DNA of 64,000 bases from NCBI GenBank assembly GCA_963797605.1, contig CAWCPX010000017.1:310001-374000 (forward strand), in the 5' to 3' direction. Every line of letters starts with the position of its first letter. Positions within the stretch are counted from its first letter, which is position 1. The stretch comes from DASQPR01 sp963797605. Its GTDB lineage: Bacteria > Actinomycetota > Actinomycetes > Mycobacteriales > Micromonosporaceae. A program made the position numbers and the translations under genes. Positions 55,706 to 62,684 of this stretch are shown here, in pieces. Under the pieces are notes generated by a model that saw only the letters and a program-made list of their open reading frames with translations, had not been told where the DNA came from and made no database searches.

Positions 55706-55982
55706 ATGCGTTGCGGGCGGGAATCGCGACACGTAGTTTCATGTTCAGCAAAGCAGCAGCGACTATGTCAGGGAGTTACCTCGTGTCCAGTTCGTGGCAG
55801 GCCATCACCGCGAAAGCCGATAACCGGCTCGCGCTGCTCGGCATGCCCGAATGTCTGTGTGTCCGACCACGTTCGGCGATGCGGCAGCACAACCCGGGGT
55901 GGCACAGGTAGCAGGTTCCCGCGAATCCGCCGCCCGCCCCCACCCAGGGACCGGGCGGTCTTTCGTTTGTGCAGACGTTGAT
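55706..55982. other. Interval between DUF4331 gene and tRNA array
   Basis: It holds a short plus-strand frame (from ATG 55741, MFSKAAATMSGSYLVSSSW, no ribosome site), a 5-bp CCGAA/TTCGG pairing near 55,850-55,880, and at its right end the intrinsic terminator at 55930-55969. A small stable RNA ending at that terminator cannot be excluded; no known RNA family was recognised. Confidence 0.5.
55930..55969 (+). terminator. Intrinsic terminator upstream of the tRNA array
   Basis: CCGCCCG (55930-55936) pairs with CGGGCGG (55952-55958) and is followed by TCTTTCGTTT. It faces rightward and closes the DUF4331 transcription unit 14 bp before the first tRNA-like element. Confidence 0.65.
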
Positions 55983-56049
55983 ACCGGCGTAGCTCGTCGC
56001 GCCGCCCTGAAGAAACCGCGTGTCGCAGGTTCGACTCCGGCCGCCCGTA
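55983..56049 (+). tRNA. Degenerate tRNA-like element (GAA anticodon-like)
   Basis: ACCGGCG (55983-55989) pairs with CGCCCGT (56042-56048) with one mismatch, then A as discriminator. The T-arm GCAGG-TTCGACT-CCGGC has one A-G mismatch. TA at positions 8-9 and GCTC follow the acceptor, and the middle contains CCTGAAGAAACC, like a tRNA-Phe anticodon loop, but no proper 5-bp anticodon stem forms. At 67 nt it is short. Either a decayed tRNA or one damaged by consensus indels. Confidence 0.3.
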
Positions 56050-56165
56050 CGTTTCCCTTTCGGTGCCCGTCGCCGATGCGGGACCGTGTATTTGAGAATT
56101 CCACAGTGGATGGCATGACGACTGGCCGGCAACGCCTTTCGAGGCGATTGCCCGTATCCGACGAC
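56050..56165 (+). other. Unassigned structured segment inside the tRNA array
   Basis: No tRNA could be folded here. It contains a strong hairpin, GGCAACGCCT-TTCG-AGGCGATTGCC (about 56127-56152, 10 bp with one bulge), that would suit the long variable arm of a class II tRNA, and TTTGAGAA, which could be a Leu(GAG) anticodon loop, but no T-arm or acceptor fits both. CCCGTCG (56066-56072) can pair with CGACGGG (56162-56168). Confidence 0.4.
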
Positions 56166-56234
56166 GGGTTGAGCACTGGTGTGCAGCGTCGATTTGCAAT
56201 CCTCGCCTGCAGGGTTCGATCCCCTGTCGATCCA
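56166..56234 (+). tRNA. Compact tRNA-like element with GCA-like anticodon loop
   Basis: GGGTTGA (56166-56172) pairs over seven positions, two of them wobble, with TCGATCC (56227-56233), A73 following. The D-arm GCAC-TGGT-GTGC has only a 4-nt loop, and no U8 is present. The T-arm CAGGG-TTCGATC-CCCTG is perfect. The loop TTTGCAA would carry anticodon GCA (Cys), but only three of five stem pairs form. Sixty-nine nt in total. Probably a degenerate member of the array. Confidence 0.4.
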
Positions 56235-56246
56235 CGTTTCCCACTC

Positions 56247-56320
56247 GCCCCGGTAGCCGAACTGGCATAGGCGCCTGTCTTAGGAACAGGAATTTGGGGG
56301 TTCGACTCCCTCCCGGGGTA
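56247..56320 (+). tRNA. Class I tRNA with UAG anticodon (reads CUA, Leu)
   Basis: A complete 74-nt cloverleaf: acceptor GCCCCGG/CCGGGGT (with G1-U72), U8-A9, D-arm GCCG...AGGC, anticodon arm CCTGT-CTTAGGA-ACAGG, variable loop AATTT of five nt, T-arm GGGGG-TTCGACT-CCCTC, A73 and CC after it. The anticodon is UAG, which decodes CUA leucine codons; it is not an amber suppressor. Bacterial tRNA-Leu normally has a long variable arm, which is lacking here, so charging identity is uncertain. Confidence 0.75.
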
Positions 56321-56324
56321 CCGC

Positions 56325-56356
56325 TTCGTCGATCCAGTCATTTCGTCGATCCAGTC
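56325..56356. repeat. 15-bp direct repeat between tRNA genes
   Basis: TTCGTCGATCCAGTC occurs at 56325-56339 and 56342-56356, separated by 2 bp, in the 67-bp spacer between the UAG and CCG tRNAs. It resembles TGTCGATCC at the 3' end of the preceding compact element, so it may be a scar of tRNA duplication. Confidence 0.85.
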
Positions 56357-56387
56357 GTGGATTGGTGCGACGAGTCCCGCATTCCAT

Positions 56388-56460
56388 GCCCTCGTAGCTC
56401 AGTGGAAAGAGCACCGGCTTCCGAAGCCGGGTGTCAATGGTTCGAGTCCATTCGAGGGCA
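56388..56460 (+). tRNA. tRNA-Arg (CCG)
   Basis: Canonical 73-nt cloverleaf: acceptor GCCCTCG/CGAGGGC, A73, D-arm TAGCTCAGTGGAAAGAGCA, anticodon arm CCGGC-TTCCGAA-GCCGG giving anticodon CCG (reads CGG, Arg), T-arm ATGG-type with GGTTCGAGTCC. CCA is not encoded. This is the most regular tRNA of the array and could be the host's own. Confidence 0.9.
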
Positions 56461-56465
56461 CGCAT

Positions 56466-56539
56466 GACGATGTGGCCGAATTGGTTAGGCGCCGGTCTGC
56501 AAAACCGGACTGATGCGGGTTCGAGTCCCGTCTTCGTCT
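56466..56539 (+). tRNA. tRNA-Cys (GCA)
   Basis: A 74-nt cloverleaf 5 bp after tRNA-Arg. Acceptor GACGATG/CTTCGTC has one T-T mismatch; D-arm GGCCGAATTGGTTAGGC; anticodon arm CCGGT-CTGCAAA-ACCGG with anticodon GCA; T-arm GCGGG-TTCGAGT-CCCGT. The discriminator is U73, a strong identity element for cysteine. CCA is not encoded. Confidence 0.85.
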
Positions 56540-56559
56540 CCGGTGCCATCCGCTGTGAA

Positions 56560-56629
56560 CGCTGGCGGGCCGGCTGCCCGTCCCGGACTCATAACCCGGG
56601 CCTGCTCGGTTCGACACCGAGGTCAGCGA
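56560..56629 (+). tRNA. Compact tRNA-like element with CAU-like anticodon loop
   Basis: CGCTGGC (56560-56566) pairs fully with GTCAGCG (56622-56628), A73 next. D-arm GGGC-CGGCT-GCCC has a 5-nt loop; the anticodon arm CCCGG-A-CTCATAA-C-CCGGG would show CAT (Met or lysidine-type Ile) with an A-C mismatch closing the loop; T-arm CTCGG-TTCGACA-CCGAG is perfect. At 70 nt without normal U8 it is non-canonical. It ends 21 bp before the rtcB ATG. Confidence 0.5.
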
Positions 56630-56650
56630 CAGCCAACCAAGGAGAAAATC

Positions 56651-57847
56651 ATGAGCTACACCCTGCTGCCCGGTACGCACGCGCCGGTGAAGATTTGGAC
56701 CGACCCCGACACGATCGAACAGCAGGCCGCCCAGCAGCTTCGCAACATCGGTGACCTGCCGTGGGTCGACGGTGTCGCGGTGATGCCCGACGTGCACTTC
56801 GGCAAGGGCGCCACGGTCGGTTCCGTCATCGCGATGCGGCAGGCACTCGCTCCCGCCGCCGTGGGCGTCGACATCGGCTGCGGCATGTCCGCCGTCCGCA
56901 CGAACCTCACCGCCACAGACCTGCCCGACGACCTCGGCTCGCTGCGGTCCGCGATCGAAGCCACGATTCCGGTCGGCTTCACGGCGCACACGAACCCGGT
57001 CAACCCGGCACGCGTACACGGTCTCGCCGGCGGGTGGAGCACGTTCTGGGCCGGTTTCCGGCACCTGCGGGCGAACGTCGGCCAGCTCGAATCCCGGGCC
57101 ATGCACCAGATGGGCACGCTCGGCGGCGGCAACCACTTCATCGAGGTCTGCCTCGAGCAGGGTGGCCCCGACGACGGGCGGGTCTGGCTGATGCTGCACT
57201 CCGGGTCCCGCAACATCGGCAAGGAGCTGGCCGAACGGCACATCGGTGTCGCGCGCGCCCTTCCGCACAACGCCGACCTGCCGGACCGTGACCTCGCCGT
57301 GTTCGTCTCGGGAACCCCCGAGATGGACGCGTACCGTCACGATCTGACCTGGGCGCAGGACTTCGCGGCCCGCAACCGGGCGGTCATGCTCGCGCTGCTG
57401 TGCGGTGTGGTCCGTGGTGCGATCCCGAGTGTCCGCTTCGATGAGCCGATCTCGTGCCACCACAACTACGTCGCCGAGGAGACATACGGTGGCGTGAACC
57501 TGCTCGTCACTCGCAAGGGTGCGATCCGGGCCGGCGTCGGCGACATGGGCATCATCCCGGGTTCGATGGGCACCGGTTCGTACATCGTCCGCGGTCTCGG
57601 CAACAGCGAGGCGTACAACTCGGCATCGCACGGTGCCGGACGGCGGATGTCCCGGGCGAAGGCGAAGAAGACGTTCAGCGTCGACGATCTTGCGGCGCAG
57701 ACGGCGGGCGTCGAATGCCGGAAGGACGCCGGGGTCGTCGATGAGATCCCGGGCGCCTACAAGGACCTGGACGAGGTGATGGCGCTTCAGTCCGACCTGG
57801 TCGAGGTGGTCGCGCACCTCAAGCAGGTCGTGTGCGTGAAGGGCTGA
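56651..57847 (+). CDS. rtcB: RtcB RNA ligase
   Basis: A 398-residue RtcB: joins RNA 3'-phosphate or 2',3'-cyclic phosphate ends to 5'-OH ends through a His-GMP intermediate and Mn2+, repairing cleaved tRNAs. Metal and catalytic motifs are complete: AVGVDIGCGMSAVRTN (metal Cys about 78), QMGTLGGGNHFIEVCLEQ, WLMLHSGSRNIGKELAERH, ISCHHNYVAEETYGG, and the guanylylation site ASHGAGRRMSRAKAKKTF. Length fits the short bacterial type. ATG 56651 has an AAGGAG site 8 bp before. It follows the tRNA array with only 21 bp between the last tRNA-like element and the ATG and no terminator, so it is likely on one transcript with it. No RtcA or RtcR is nearby. Confidence 0.93.
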   Translation: MSYTLLPGTHAPVKIWTDPDTIEQQAAQQLRNIGDLPWVDGVAVMPDVHFGKGATVGSVIAMRQALAPAAVGVDIGCGMSAVRTNLTATDLPDDLGSLRSAIEATIPVGFTAHTNPVNPARVHGLAGGWSTFWAGFRHLRANVGQLESRAMHQMGTLGGGNHFIEVCLEQGGPDDGRVWLMLHSGSRNIGKELAERHIGVARALPHNADLPDRDLAVFVSGTPEMDAYRHDLTWAQDFAARNRAVMLALLCGVVRGAIPSVRFDEPISCHHNYVAEETYGGVNLLVTRKGAIRAGVGDMGIIPGSMGTGSYIVRGLGNSEAYNSASHGAGRRMSRAKAKKTFSVDDLAAQTAGVECRKDAGVVDEIPGAYKDLDEVMALQSDLVEVVAHLKQVVCVKG

Positions 57848-58009
57848 TTTTTCGACGGTACGCGAACGGCTCGCATCGGCCTGGTGCGAGCCGTTTCCGC
57901 GTGGGACACCAGCCCTTGCCCCCGTCGCCCAATCCGAAGGTTGATCGTCTGTGCCATCATCGGCCGGGTCTTTTCCGTCCGCATGATGCTCGACGAAGGC
58001 GAGGACCTC

Positions 58010-58714
58010 GTGAAGGCCGACCACTATGACACCTTCGCCGTGAACTATTCGACCGACAACGAGTCCAATCTGATCAACGGCCACTACGAGCGGCCGGCGA
58101 TGCTGGATCTCGCGGGGGACGTCGACGGTCACCGCATTCTCGACGCGGGGTGCGGATCCGGACCTCTGGCCGCGGCTCTGAGCGCGAAAGGCGCCGTCGT
58201 GACGGGCTTTGACGCCAGCCCGGCGATGGTCGAGTTGGCGCGTCACCGGCTGGGCGAAGACGCCGACCTGCACGTGAGCGATCTCAGCCAGCCGCTCCCC
58301 TTCGGCGACAACGCGTACGACGACGTCGTGGCCTCTCTCGTGCTGCATTACCTTCGGGACTGGGCCGAGCCCCTGGCCGAACTGCGACGCGTGCTGAAGA
58401 CCGGCGGCCGCCTGATCCTTTCGGTGAACCACCCCATCGTCTACAAATTCGAACGTCCCAGCGCGGACTACTTCACCACCACGGAGTACTCGGAGGAGTA
58501 CACCTTCGGCGACCAGACCACGATGCTCACGTTCTGGCATCGGCCGCTGCAGGCGATGACCAAGGCGTTCACCGACGCGGGTTTCCGCATCGCGGTGATC
58601 AGCGAACCTCCATTCTCCCCGGACGCGCCGCGCGAGCTTCTACCGCCGGAACTCGCTGGTCGAACGTCGTTCCTATGCTTCATCTTCTTCGTGCTCGAAG
58701 CGGGCGCTCAGTGA
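58010..58714 (+). CDS. Class I SAM-dependent methyltransferase (UbiE-like)
   Basis: A 234-residue methyltransferase: KADHYDTFAVNYSTDNESNL, motif I RILDAGCGSGPLAAALSAKG, VVTGFDASPAMVELARHRLG, LPFGDNAYDDVVASLVLHYL and LRRVLKTGGRLILSVNHP. Small-molecule substrate unknown. GTG at 58010 is favoured: GGCGAGGA lies 5 bp upstream and relatives begin with KADHYDxFA; ATG 57983 is the alternative. It is 162 bp after rtcB on the same strand; no evidence ties it to tRNA modification. Confidence 0.82.
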   Translation: MKADHYDTFAVNYSTDNESNLINGHYERPAMLDLAGDVDGHRILDAGCGSGPLAAALSAKGAVVTGFDASPAMVELARHRLGEDADLHVSDLSQPLPFGDNAYDDVVASLVLHYLRDWAEPLAELRRVLKTGGRLILSVNHPIVYKFERPSADYFTTTEYSEEYTFGDQTTMLTFWHRPLQAMTKAFTDAGFRIAVISEPPFSPDAPRELLPPELAGRTSFLCFIFFVLEAGAQ

Positions 58715-58805
58715 CCGCGGCGCTCTGAGCCCGCGCTCGTCGGTAACAGCGGCCGACGATAGCGCCGGCCGATCAGCGGCGTCGCTGATCACGCTCGTAG
58801 CTGAT

Positions 58806-59672
58806 TCACTTCTGCCGTCGCGGTATGAGTTCTCCGCCAATCAATGAAGCAACAGCGCTGAAAATCGCTAACCACATCGTTTGGGCGGTGAAGCCGGTAA
58901 CGCACCATCCAATGATTGCGATCAGTAGGGCGCCAAGACCCAGGACCTGAAAGAGCCAACCGAGCGGGCGGGCAGGCGATGGCGAGCGCTACGACTCCGA
59001 GAACCGGTGCAACCGCCATAATCAAGCCGTCGTCAACGATGGCTGGGACGACGCTGAGGCCGCTCAGGACTACGGCCGGGATCAACGCGTAAGCGAGCAG
59101 CGAGCTAGCAGAGTTCTCGCGTGAGAGCCTGTCTGCCAGGGCGACCACAACCCACCAGAGCAAGACCATTGTTACCAGCCCGGTGGGAACCAACGCCATC
59201 GGTAGCTTCGTGAACTGATCGGCAGCCTGGAAATTGGTGGCCACGCACGGCGCCAACAGAGCCGTCGCCAACCCGACCGCCAGGACTGATCGGCCAGACC
59301 CCGCTGTGGTGCTCCGGCGCCGGCCAGCCGACCGCGACAGCAACCAGGTGCACGCCACGACGACCGTGCCGGACAGCACGACGAGTACGCCGGCCCCCAT
59401 CCCGCACCGCCGTGATAGTCCACCGCACAGTCAATCGCGAGCATCGCGGCGTACGCGGCCACCGCCGGTAACACGATCGGCATCCGCCGACCGAATGTCA
59501 CGATCATCGCGGCGACAATGAGCAGGATCGCCAGCTCCCGTTGTTCTTGCACCCAGATATGAAGCTCACCCGGATCGTCTCGACCGGACGAGATCCGCTC
59601 GACAGCTGGCGTCAACCACGCGGCCGTGTACGCCCACAGCGCGATGCCACCAGCCACCAACATGAATGCCAC
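58806..59672 (-). pseudogene. Multi-pass membrane protein of unknown function, frameshifted
   Basis: A protein of about 288 residues with six to eight helices spread over three frames. GTG 59672 starts AFMLVAGGIALWAYTAAWLT and reaches LPAVAAYAAMLAIDCAVDYH; after a shift near 59,395 GAGVLVVLSGTVVVACTWLL, AVGLATALLAPCVATNFQAA and SSLLAYALIPAVVLSGLSVV follow; after another near 58,975 it ends WLFQVLGLGALLIAIIGWCV, then ASLIGGELIPRRQK at TGA 58806-58808. I do not recognise the family. Codon use is less GC-biased than in the core genes, consistent with accessory DNA. Confidence 0.6.
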
Positions 59673-60137
59673 CGCCTTAGCGAACAGACCGCGAGCAGGA
59701 GGATCCGACTTCCACAGACATCTCGGGCTCGAGTTTCGTCGCCAAGACTGGCACCTCCACTGCTCCTGGCCCCGCGTGATGGTGTCGGGTCTGCCATCAT
59801 GCGCTCATGTTCCAGGGCGCCAACGTCTACGAGGCACGAAACGGGTTCACCCGCAAGATGGCCGACGCGACCGAGGTGGTTGGCGCATAAGTGTCAAAGA
59901 CGTCGCCCGGTGTCAAAGCGCGACCTGCCCTCTCGTCGACTCACACACTTTTGAGGTCTGTGACGTCCCGTTTACCGACGTACGGCGGCGTCCTTCGGAA
60001 TGGTTGGACCGGGTGTCGCATCGGTTCGAACCGTGGTGAACGATCGTGAATGAGACCAAACTGAGACCAGCCGTGGCATCGTTGTCAACGGTCTTGATCC
60101 GCGCTCGCAGACTTCGGTATACCGATGGCTTCGCTGG
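59673..60137. other. Interval without a convincing gene
   Basis: About 465 bp. A 27-residue plus-strand frame (MFQGANVYEARNGFTRKMAD..., from 59809) has no ribosome site. CGGTTCGAACCG near 60,022 is a 12-bp palindrome, and TGAGACCA is repeated at 60051-60058 and 60062-60069, 11 bp apart. Nothing else was recognised. Confidence 0.5.
60051..60069. repeat. 11-bp-phased direct repeat TGAGACCA
   Basis: TGAGACCAAAC followed by TGAGACCA, start-to-start 11 bp. One of three such phased pairs around the tRNA-Gly fragment at 61.5 kb. Confidence 0.7.
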
Positions 60138-61424
60138 TCAGTCTGTGGCCACAGGTAGAGCGTCGCGGCGGTGCTGGCGTCGGCGTACCGCCCAGATGAG
60201 AGGCGCCCCGATCAGCAGAACAAGCAGGACAAGGACGGTCAGGACCGCGCCGCCTATCAGGTGGGATTCGGTCAGCAGCGGCGGATCACCGGCCCGGCTC
60301 ACTCCGCCGGCTATCACGTCGTCGGCGACGTCGACGGACTCGGCGCCGAACGCATCACTCAGGAGATGGGAACCGCCGTCCGGGAGCAGCGCCAGGACGC
60401 GGGCCGCTTCGACGTCGTCGAGATCTTCCAGCCCCGACAGCCGATTTGGCCCACGGAAACTCACCGGCGTGGCGCCGGGGTCCAGGTCGTCGGCCGCGAC
60501 CGGGTCGTAGGCGACCACGACCGGTCGATTCGACGGCGACCAGCCGAGCATCCGGACACCGACCACCCCGTCAACGTGGTACGCCGGACTGCTCGCCGCG
60601 CCGGTCGATGCGTCCAGGGTTGTCAGTGTCCATCGCGAGTCGTACGCCTTGCCGCAACCGCAAGGCCCCTCGCCGACCACGGCGATCCGCCGCCCGTCGC
60701 GGGTCCACGCGCCCTTGCCCGCGATGCGAGTGCCGTCCGGGACCGCCAAGTGGGCGAGCACGGTCCCGGCCGGGCTGGCGACCGTGATCTGGTTGCCGGT
60801 CTGGTAGGCCAGCCGTCCGTCCGGCGCGAAGGCGGCGATCCATCCGTCGATCGGCAGCCACACATCACCCCCCGTGATGTGCGTGGTGCCGCCGGTCATG
60901 GTGTCCACCACATCCAGCTCGCCCGCGTCCGTTGGGCTGCCGTACGCGGCCGGGGCCCACCAGTCGGAGTACGTGACGGTGGCGAGGTACCGCCCGTCGG
61001 CCGACCACGCCTGGGGAATCCGGTAGCTGCCACCGGTCGGCGGCAGCGCCGTCACAGCATCGGTGGACAGGTTGTAGATCCCATTTATCACCGCCATCCG
61101 GTGCCCGTCCGGGGAAAGGATCGCAGTCAGTCCCGCCGTCGATTCGTAGGCGTTGCTCAGCCGCCGGTACGTGTCGTCGGTTGCCCCGGTCAGGGCGATG
61201 GTGTCGATGGTTCCGTCCATCCGCCACTGGTCGCTGGAGAACGCGACGCTGGCCGAACCGATCGGCGAGTACCCGCTGTCCACCGATGGCGCGCCAATCC
61301 GCTGGGGCAGCGACGGCGACGCGGTGCTGCTGCCACCGCCAGTAGTTCCCAGCACGACCACGACACCCGCACCGAGGAGGACCGCTGCGGCTGCGGCATA
61401 GACCCACTTCATCACGCGCCGCAT
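60138..61424 (-). CDS. Membrane-anchored WD40/PD40-like propeller protein
   Basis: A 428-residue protein with a membrane segment at each end: N-terminal signal anchor (about 6-28, VYAAAAAVLLGAGVVVVLG) and C-terminal helix (about 388-412, GGAVLTVLVLLVLLIGAPL). The outer 350 residues show beta-propeller-type repeats: TAILSPDGHRMAVINGIYN, AWSADGRYLATVTYSDWW, AFAPDGRLAYQTGNQ, TRDGRRIAVVGEG and GWSPSNRPVVVAYDP (S/xPDGxxxA blades). A binding role outside the membrane is likely; no enzyme motif is seen. ATG 61424 has GGGAGG 8 bp before. It is the last clean gene left of the tRNA-Gly fragment. Confidence 0.78.
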   Translation of the reverse strand: MRRVMKWVYAAAAAVLLGAGVVVVLGTTGGGSSTASPSLPQRIGAPSVDSGYSPIGSASVAFSSDQWRMDGTIDTIALTGATDDTYRRLSNAYESTAGLTAILSPDGHRMAVINGIYNLSTDAVTALPPTGGSYRIPQAWSADGRYLATVTYSDWWAPAAYGSPTDAGELDVVDTMTGGTTHITGGDVWLPIDGWIAAFAPDGRLAYQTGNQITVASPAGTVLAHLAVPDGTRIAGKGAWTRDGRRIAVVGEGPCGCGKAYDSRWTLTTLDASTGAASSPAYHVDGVVGVRMLGWSPSNRPVVVAYDPVAADDLDPGATPVSFRGPNRLSGLEDLDDVEAARVLALLPDGGSHLLSDAFGAESVDVADDVIAGGVSRAGDPPLLTESHLIGGAVLTVLVLLVLLIGAPLIWAVRRRQHRRDALPVATD

Positions 61425-61461
61425 CCTACTGACCTCCCACCTGCCACGCGGTCCCTCCAGC

Positions 61462-61548
61462 ATGGATAAGCGGGTCGCGAAGCGGCACGGCAAGGATGCG
61501 GCGAAGTCGAAGTCGTCGAAGAAGAAGCCCTTGTCGTGGAGCGGGTGA
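61462..61548 (+). CDS. Possible 28-residue Lys-rich peptide
   Basis: ATG 61462 opens MDKRVAKRHGKDAAKSKSSK, then KKPLSWSG, stopping at 61548 inside the tRNA-Gly fragment. There is no ribosome site. It may be the remnant of a longer gene cut by integration. Low weight. Confidence 0.25.
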   Translation: MDKRVAKRHGKDAAKSKSSKKKPLSWSG

Positions 61549-61580
61549 CGGGAATCGAACCCGCGCTGTCAGCTTGGGAA
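61537..61580 (-). other. 3' fragment of tRNA-Gly (CCC): attachment-site remnant
   Basis: On the minus strand this reads TTCCCAAGCTGACAGC..., the 3' part of tRNA-Gly(CCC): anticodon loop TTCCCAA, GCTGA stem half, T-arm GCGGG-TTCGATT-CCCGT, acceptor half CACCCGC, U73 and encoded CCA. The 5' half is missing: the bases before it (CGTGA) cannot pair with GCTGA. The break falls exactly at the anticodon loop, the usual crossover of tyrosine integrases. The sequence to the right (above 61,580) should then be element DNA. Confidence 0.75.
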
Positions 61581-61689
61581 TCACGTTGTGTCGGCGGATT
61601 CATGTGCCTTTGGGCTGGTCAACTGCCGTTTACGAAGGATCGCGCTAGCCCGATGGCGACCCGTTACTAACCCCTGTTGACCCGCTCGT

Positions 61690-61708
61690 CGGGCACGGAT
61701 CGGGCACG
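61690..61708. repeat. 11-bp-phased direct repeat CGGGCACG
   Basis: CGGGCACG at 61690-61697 and 61701-61708, start-to-start 11 bp, 110 bp from the tRNA-Gly fragment on its presumed element side. Such phased repeats are typical arm-type sites of tyrosine integrases. Confidence 0.75.
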
Positions 61709-61759
61709 TCCTCTGCCGGATCGCACCTTACAGTTGCTTTGCCTTGTTACGTGGGCCGG

Positions 61760-62269
61760 TCACGCCGATACCGACACGATTATGGCCTCGCCGTCGGCTG
61801 ACGCCCGCGCAAACAGAGTTACGAGTGCGCGGGCGTCCTCGGCGACCTCGTCGGCCCACTGGTCGCTGAACGGCCGGTGGTAGCCCAACTCGGCCACGAC
61901 AGCGTTGAGGCGCTCTCGATGCTCGGGAACCCACTCCTCTACTGGCGCCTGCGTCAGGAATGTGGCCGCATGTCGCACCTGATCCGGCGTCAATACGCCG
62001 ATCATGGAGTCGTCTAAACCGATCACACCGTAGACCGGTACGAGGGATACGGCAGCGTACGGGCCATCGCCGGCACCGAGTACTAGCAGACTGTGGATCA
62101 GATCGGCCGTGTCCTCGACGCCGATCATGCGACCGGCATCTCGTTCGGTCGCGAACTGCTCGTCGAACCAATGCGGCATCAGGCCCCATAGTTCGGTCGC
62201 ATCAAGGTCCTGAGCGATTGCCGCGTCGACGCGACGCCAGAAGAAGTCCACACTCACGGACTGCATCAT
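61760..62269 (-). CDS. DUF1877 (YfbM-like) family protein
   Basis: A protein of about 169 residues: AAIAQDLDATELWGLMPHWF, DEQFATERDAGRMIGVEDTA, then YGVIGLDDSMIGVLTPDQVR and HAATFLTQAPVEEWVPEHRE. The LTPDQVRxAAxFL element and overall order fit DUF1877, small soluble proteins of unknown function common in accessory regions and sometimes found in immunity-gene clusters. I use ATG 62269 (MMQSVSVDFFWRRVDAA); a TTG at 62293 is possible. No good ribosome site is seen for either. Confidence 0.7.
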   Translation of the reverse strand: MMQSVSVDFFWRRVDAAIAQDLDATELWGLMPHWFDEQFATERDAGRMIGVEDTADLIHSLLVLGAGDGPYAAVSLVPVYGVIGLDDSMIGVLTPDQVRHAATFLTQAPVEEWVPEHRERLNAVVAELGYHRPFSDQWADEVAEDARALVTLFARASADGEAIIVSVSA

Positions 62270-62684
62270 GACGGGCTGGCGGACTTCCGCCAACCTCGAC
62301 GCTCGCGGGGCCGGCGGAAGCTATCCCATCCGAAAGATGCGGAGAACTACGGTCCCATGCCGCATCAGCCCACCCGACCGGAACCACCCCCACACGAGCC
62401 GTGACTCCCACACTGCCAGGGGCGGTCTCGCACTGTCGGCTACGCAGCCAAGCCAACGAACAGTCAGGTATTTGCGGATCGCGCCGCTACTCGCCGTCAG
62501 AACCACTGTCGACCGACCGATCTGGCACGGTTCTGGCACGGTGAGAACGCGGGCCGAACCGGACGCGCCCATCTCTCGCGACGGAACGTGGACAACTGGC
62601 GGTTTCGTGGCAGCCCCGATCCAACAACTCCATGATCTGGTGTCAACTGTTTGACGGTCGGTTGTCAGTCGTCGATGCACGAGC
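62270..62684. other. Interval without a convincing gene
   Basis: About 415 bp. Frames on both strands up to 128 codons are open but look like shadows (no start signals, erratic composition). It contains the perfect 11-bp tandem pair TCTGGCACGGT at 62521-62542. Confidence 0.5.
62521..62542. repeat. 11-bp perfect tandem repeat TCTGGCACGGT
   Basis: Two head-to-tail copies, 62521-62531 and 62532-62542. Same 11-bp phasing as the pairs at 60.05 and 61.69 kb, and the shared core GGCACGG / GGGCACGG links it to the second of them. Confidence 0.85.

Larger units (their letters stand above)
61425..61759. other. Interval carrying the tRNA-Gly fragment
   Basis: Apart from the small Lys-rich frame and the tRNA-Gly fragment, the only structure is CGGGCACGGAT followed by CGGGCACG (61690-61708), an 11-bp-phased pair. 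No gene of normal size. Confidence 0.6.

Noticed and set aside
56247..56320. UAG anticodon as an amber suppressor that would read the TAG in the small secreted peptide gene
   Set aside because: An amber suppressor needs anticodon CUA; UAG reads the leucine codon CUA.
55805..56549. Minus-strand frames across the tRNA region (for example one with GVEPATRGFF)
   Set aside because: These are the typical spurious peptides obtained by translating tRNA genes backwards; the RNA folds explain the sequence.
61412..61603. 63-codon minus-strand frame over the tRNA-Gly fragment
   Set aside because: Translation of tRNA sequence (GSIPVTRST type), not a gene.
62321..62680. 119-codon minus-strand frame left of the membrane protein gene
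   Set aside because: No ribosome site, erratic Trp/Arg-rich composition and it spans the 11-bp tandem repeat.
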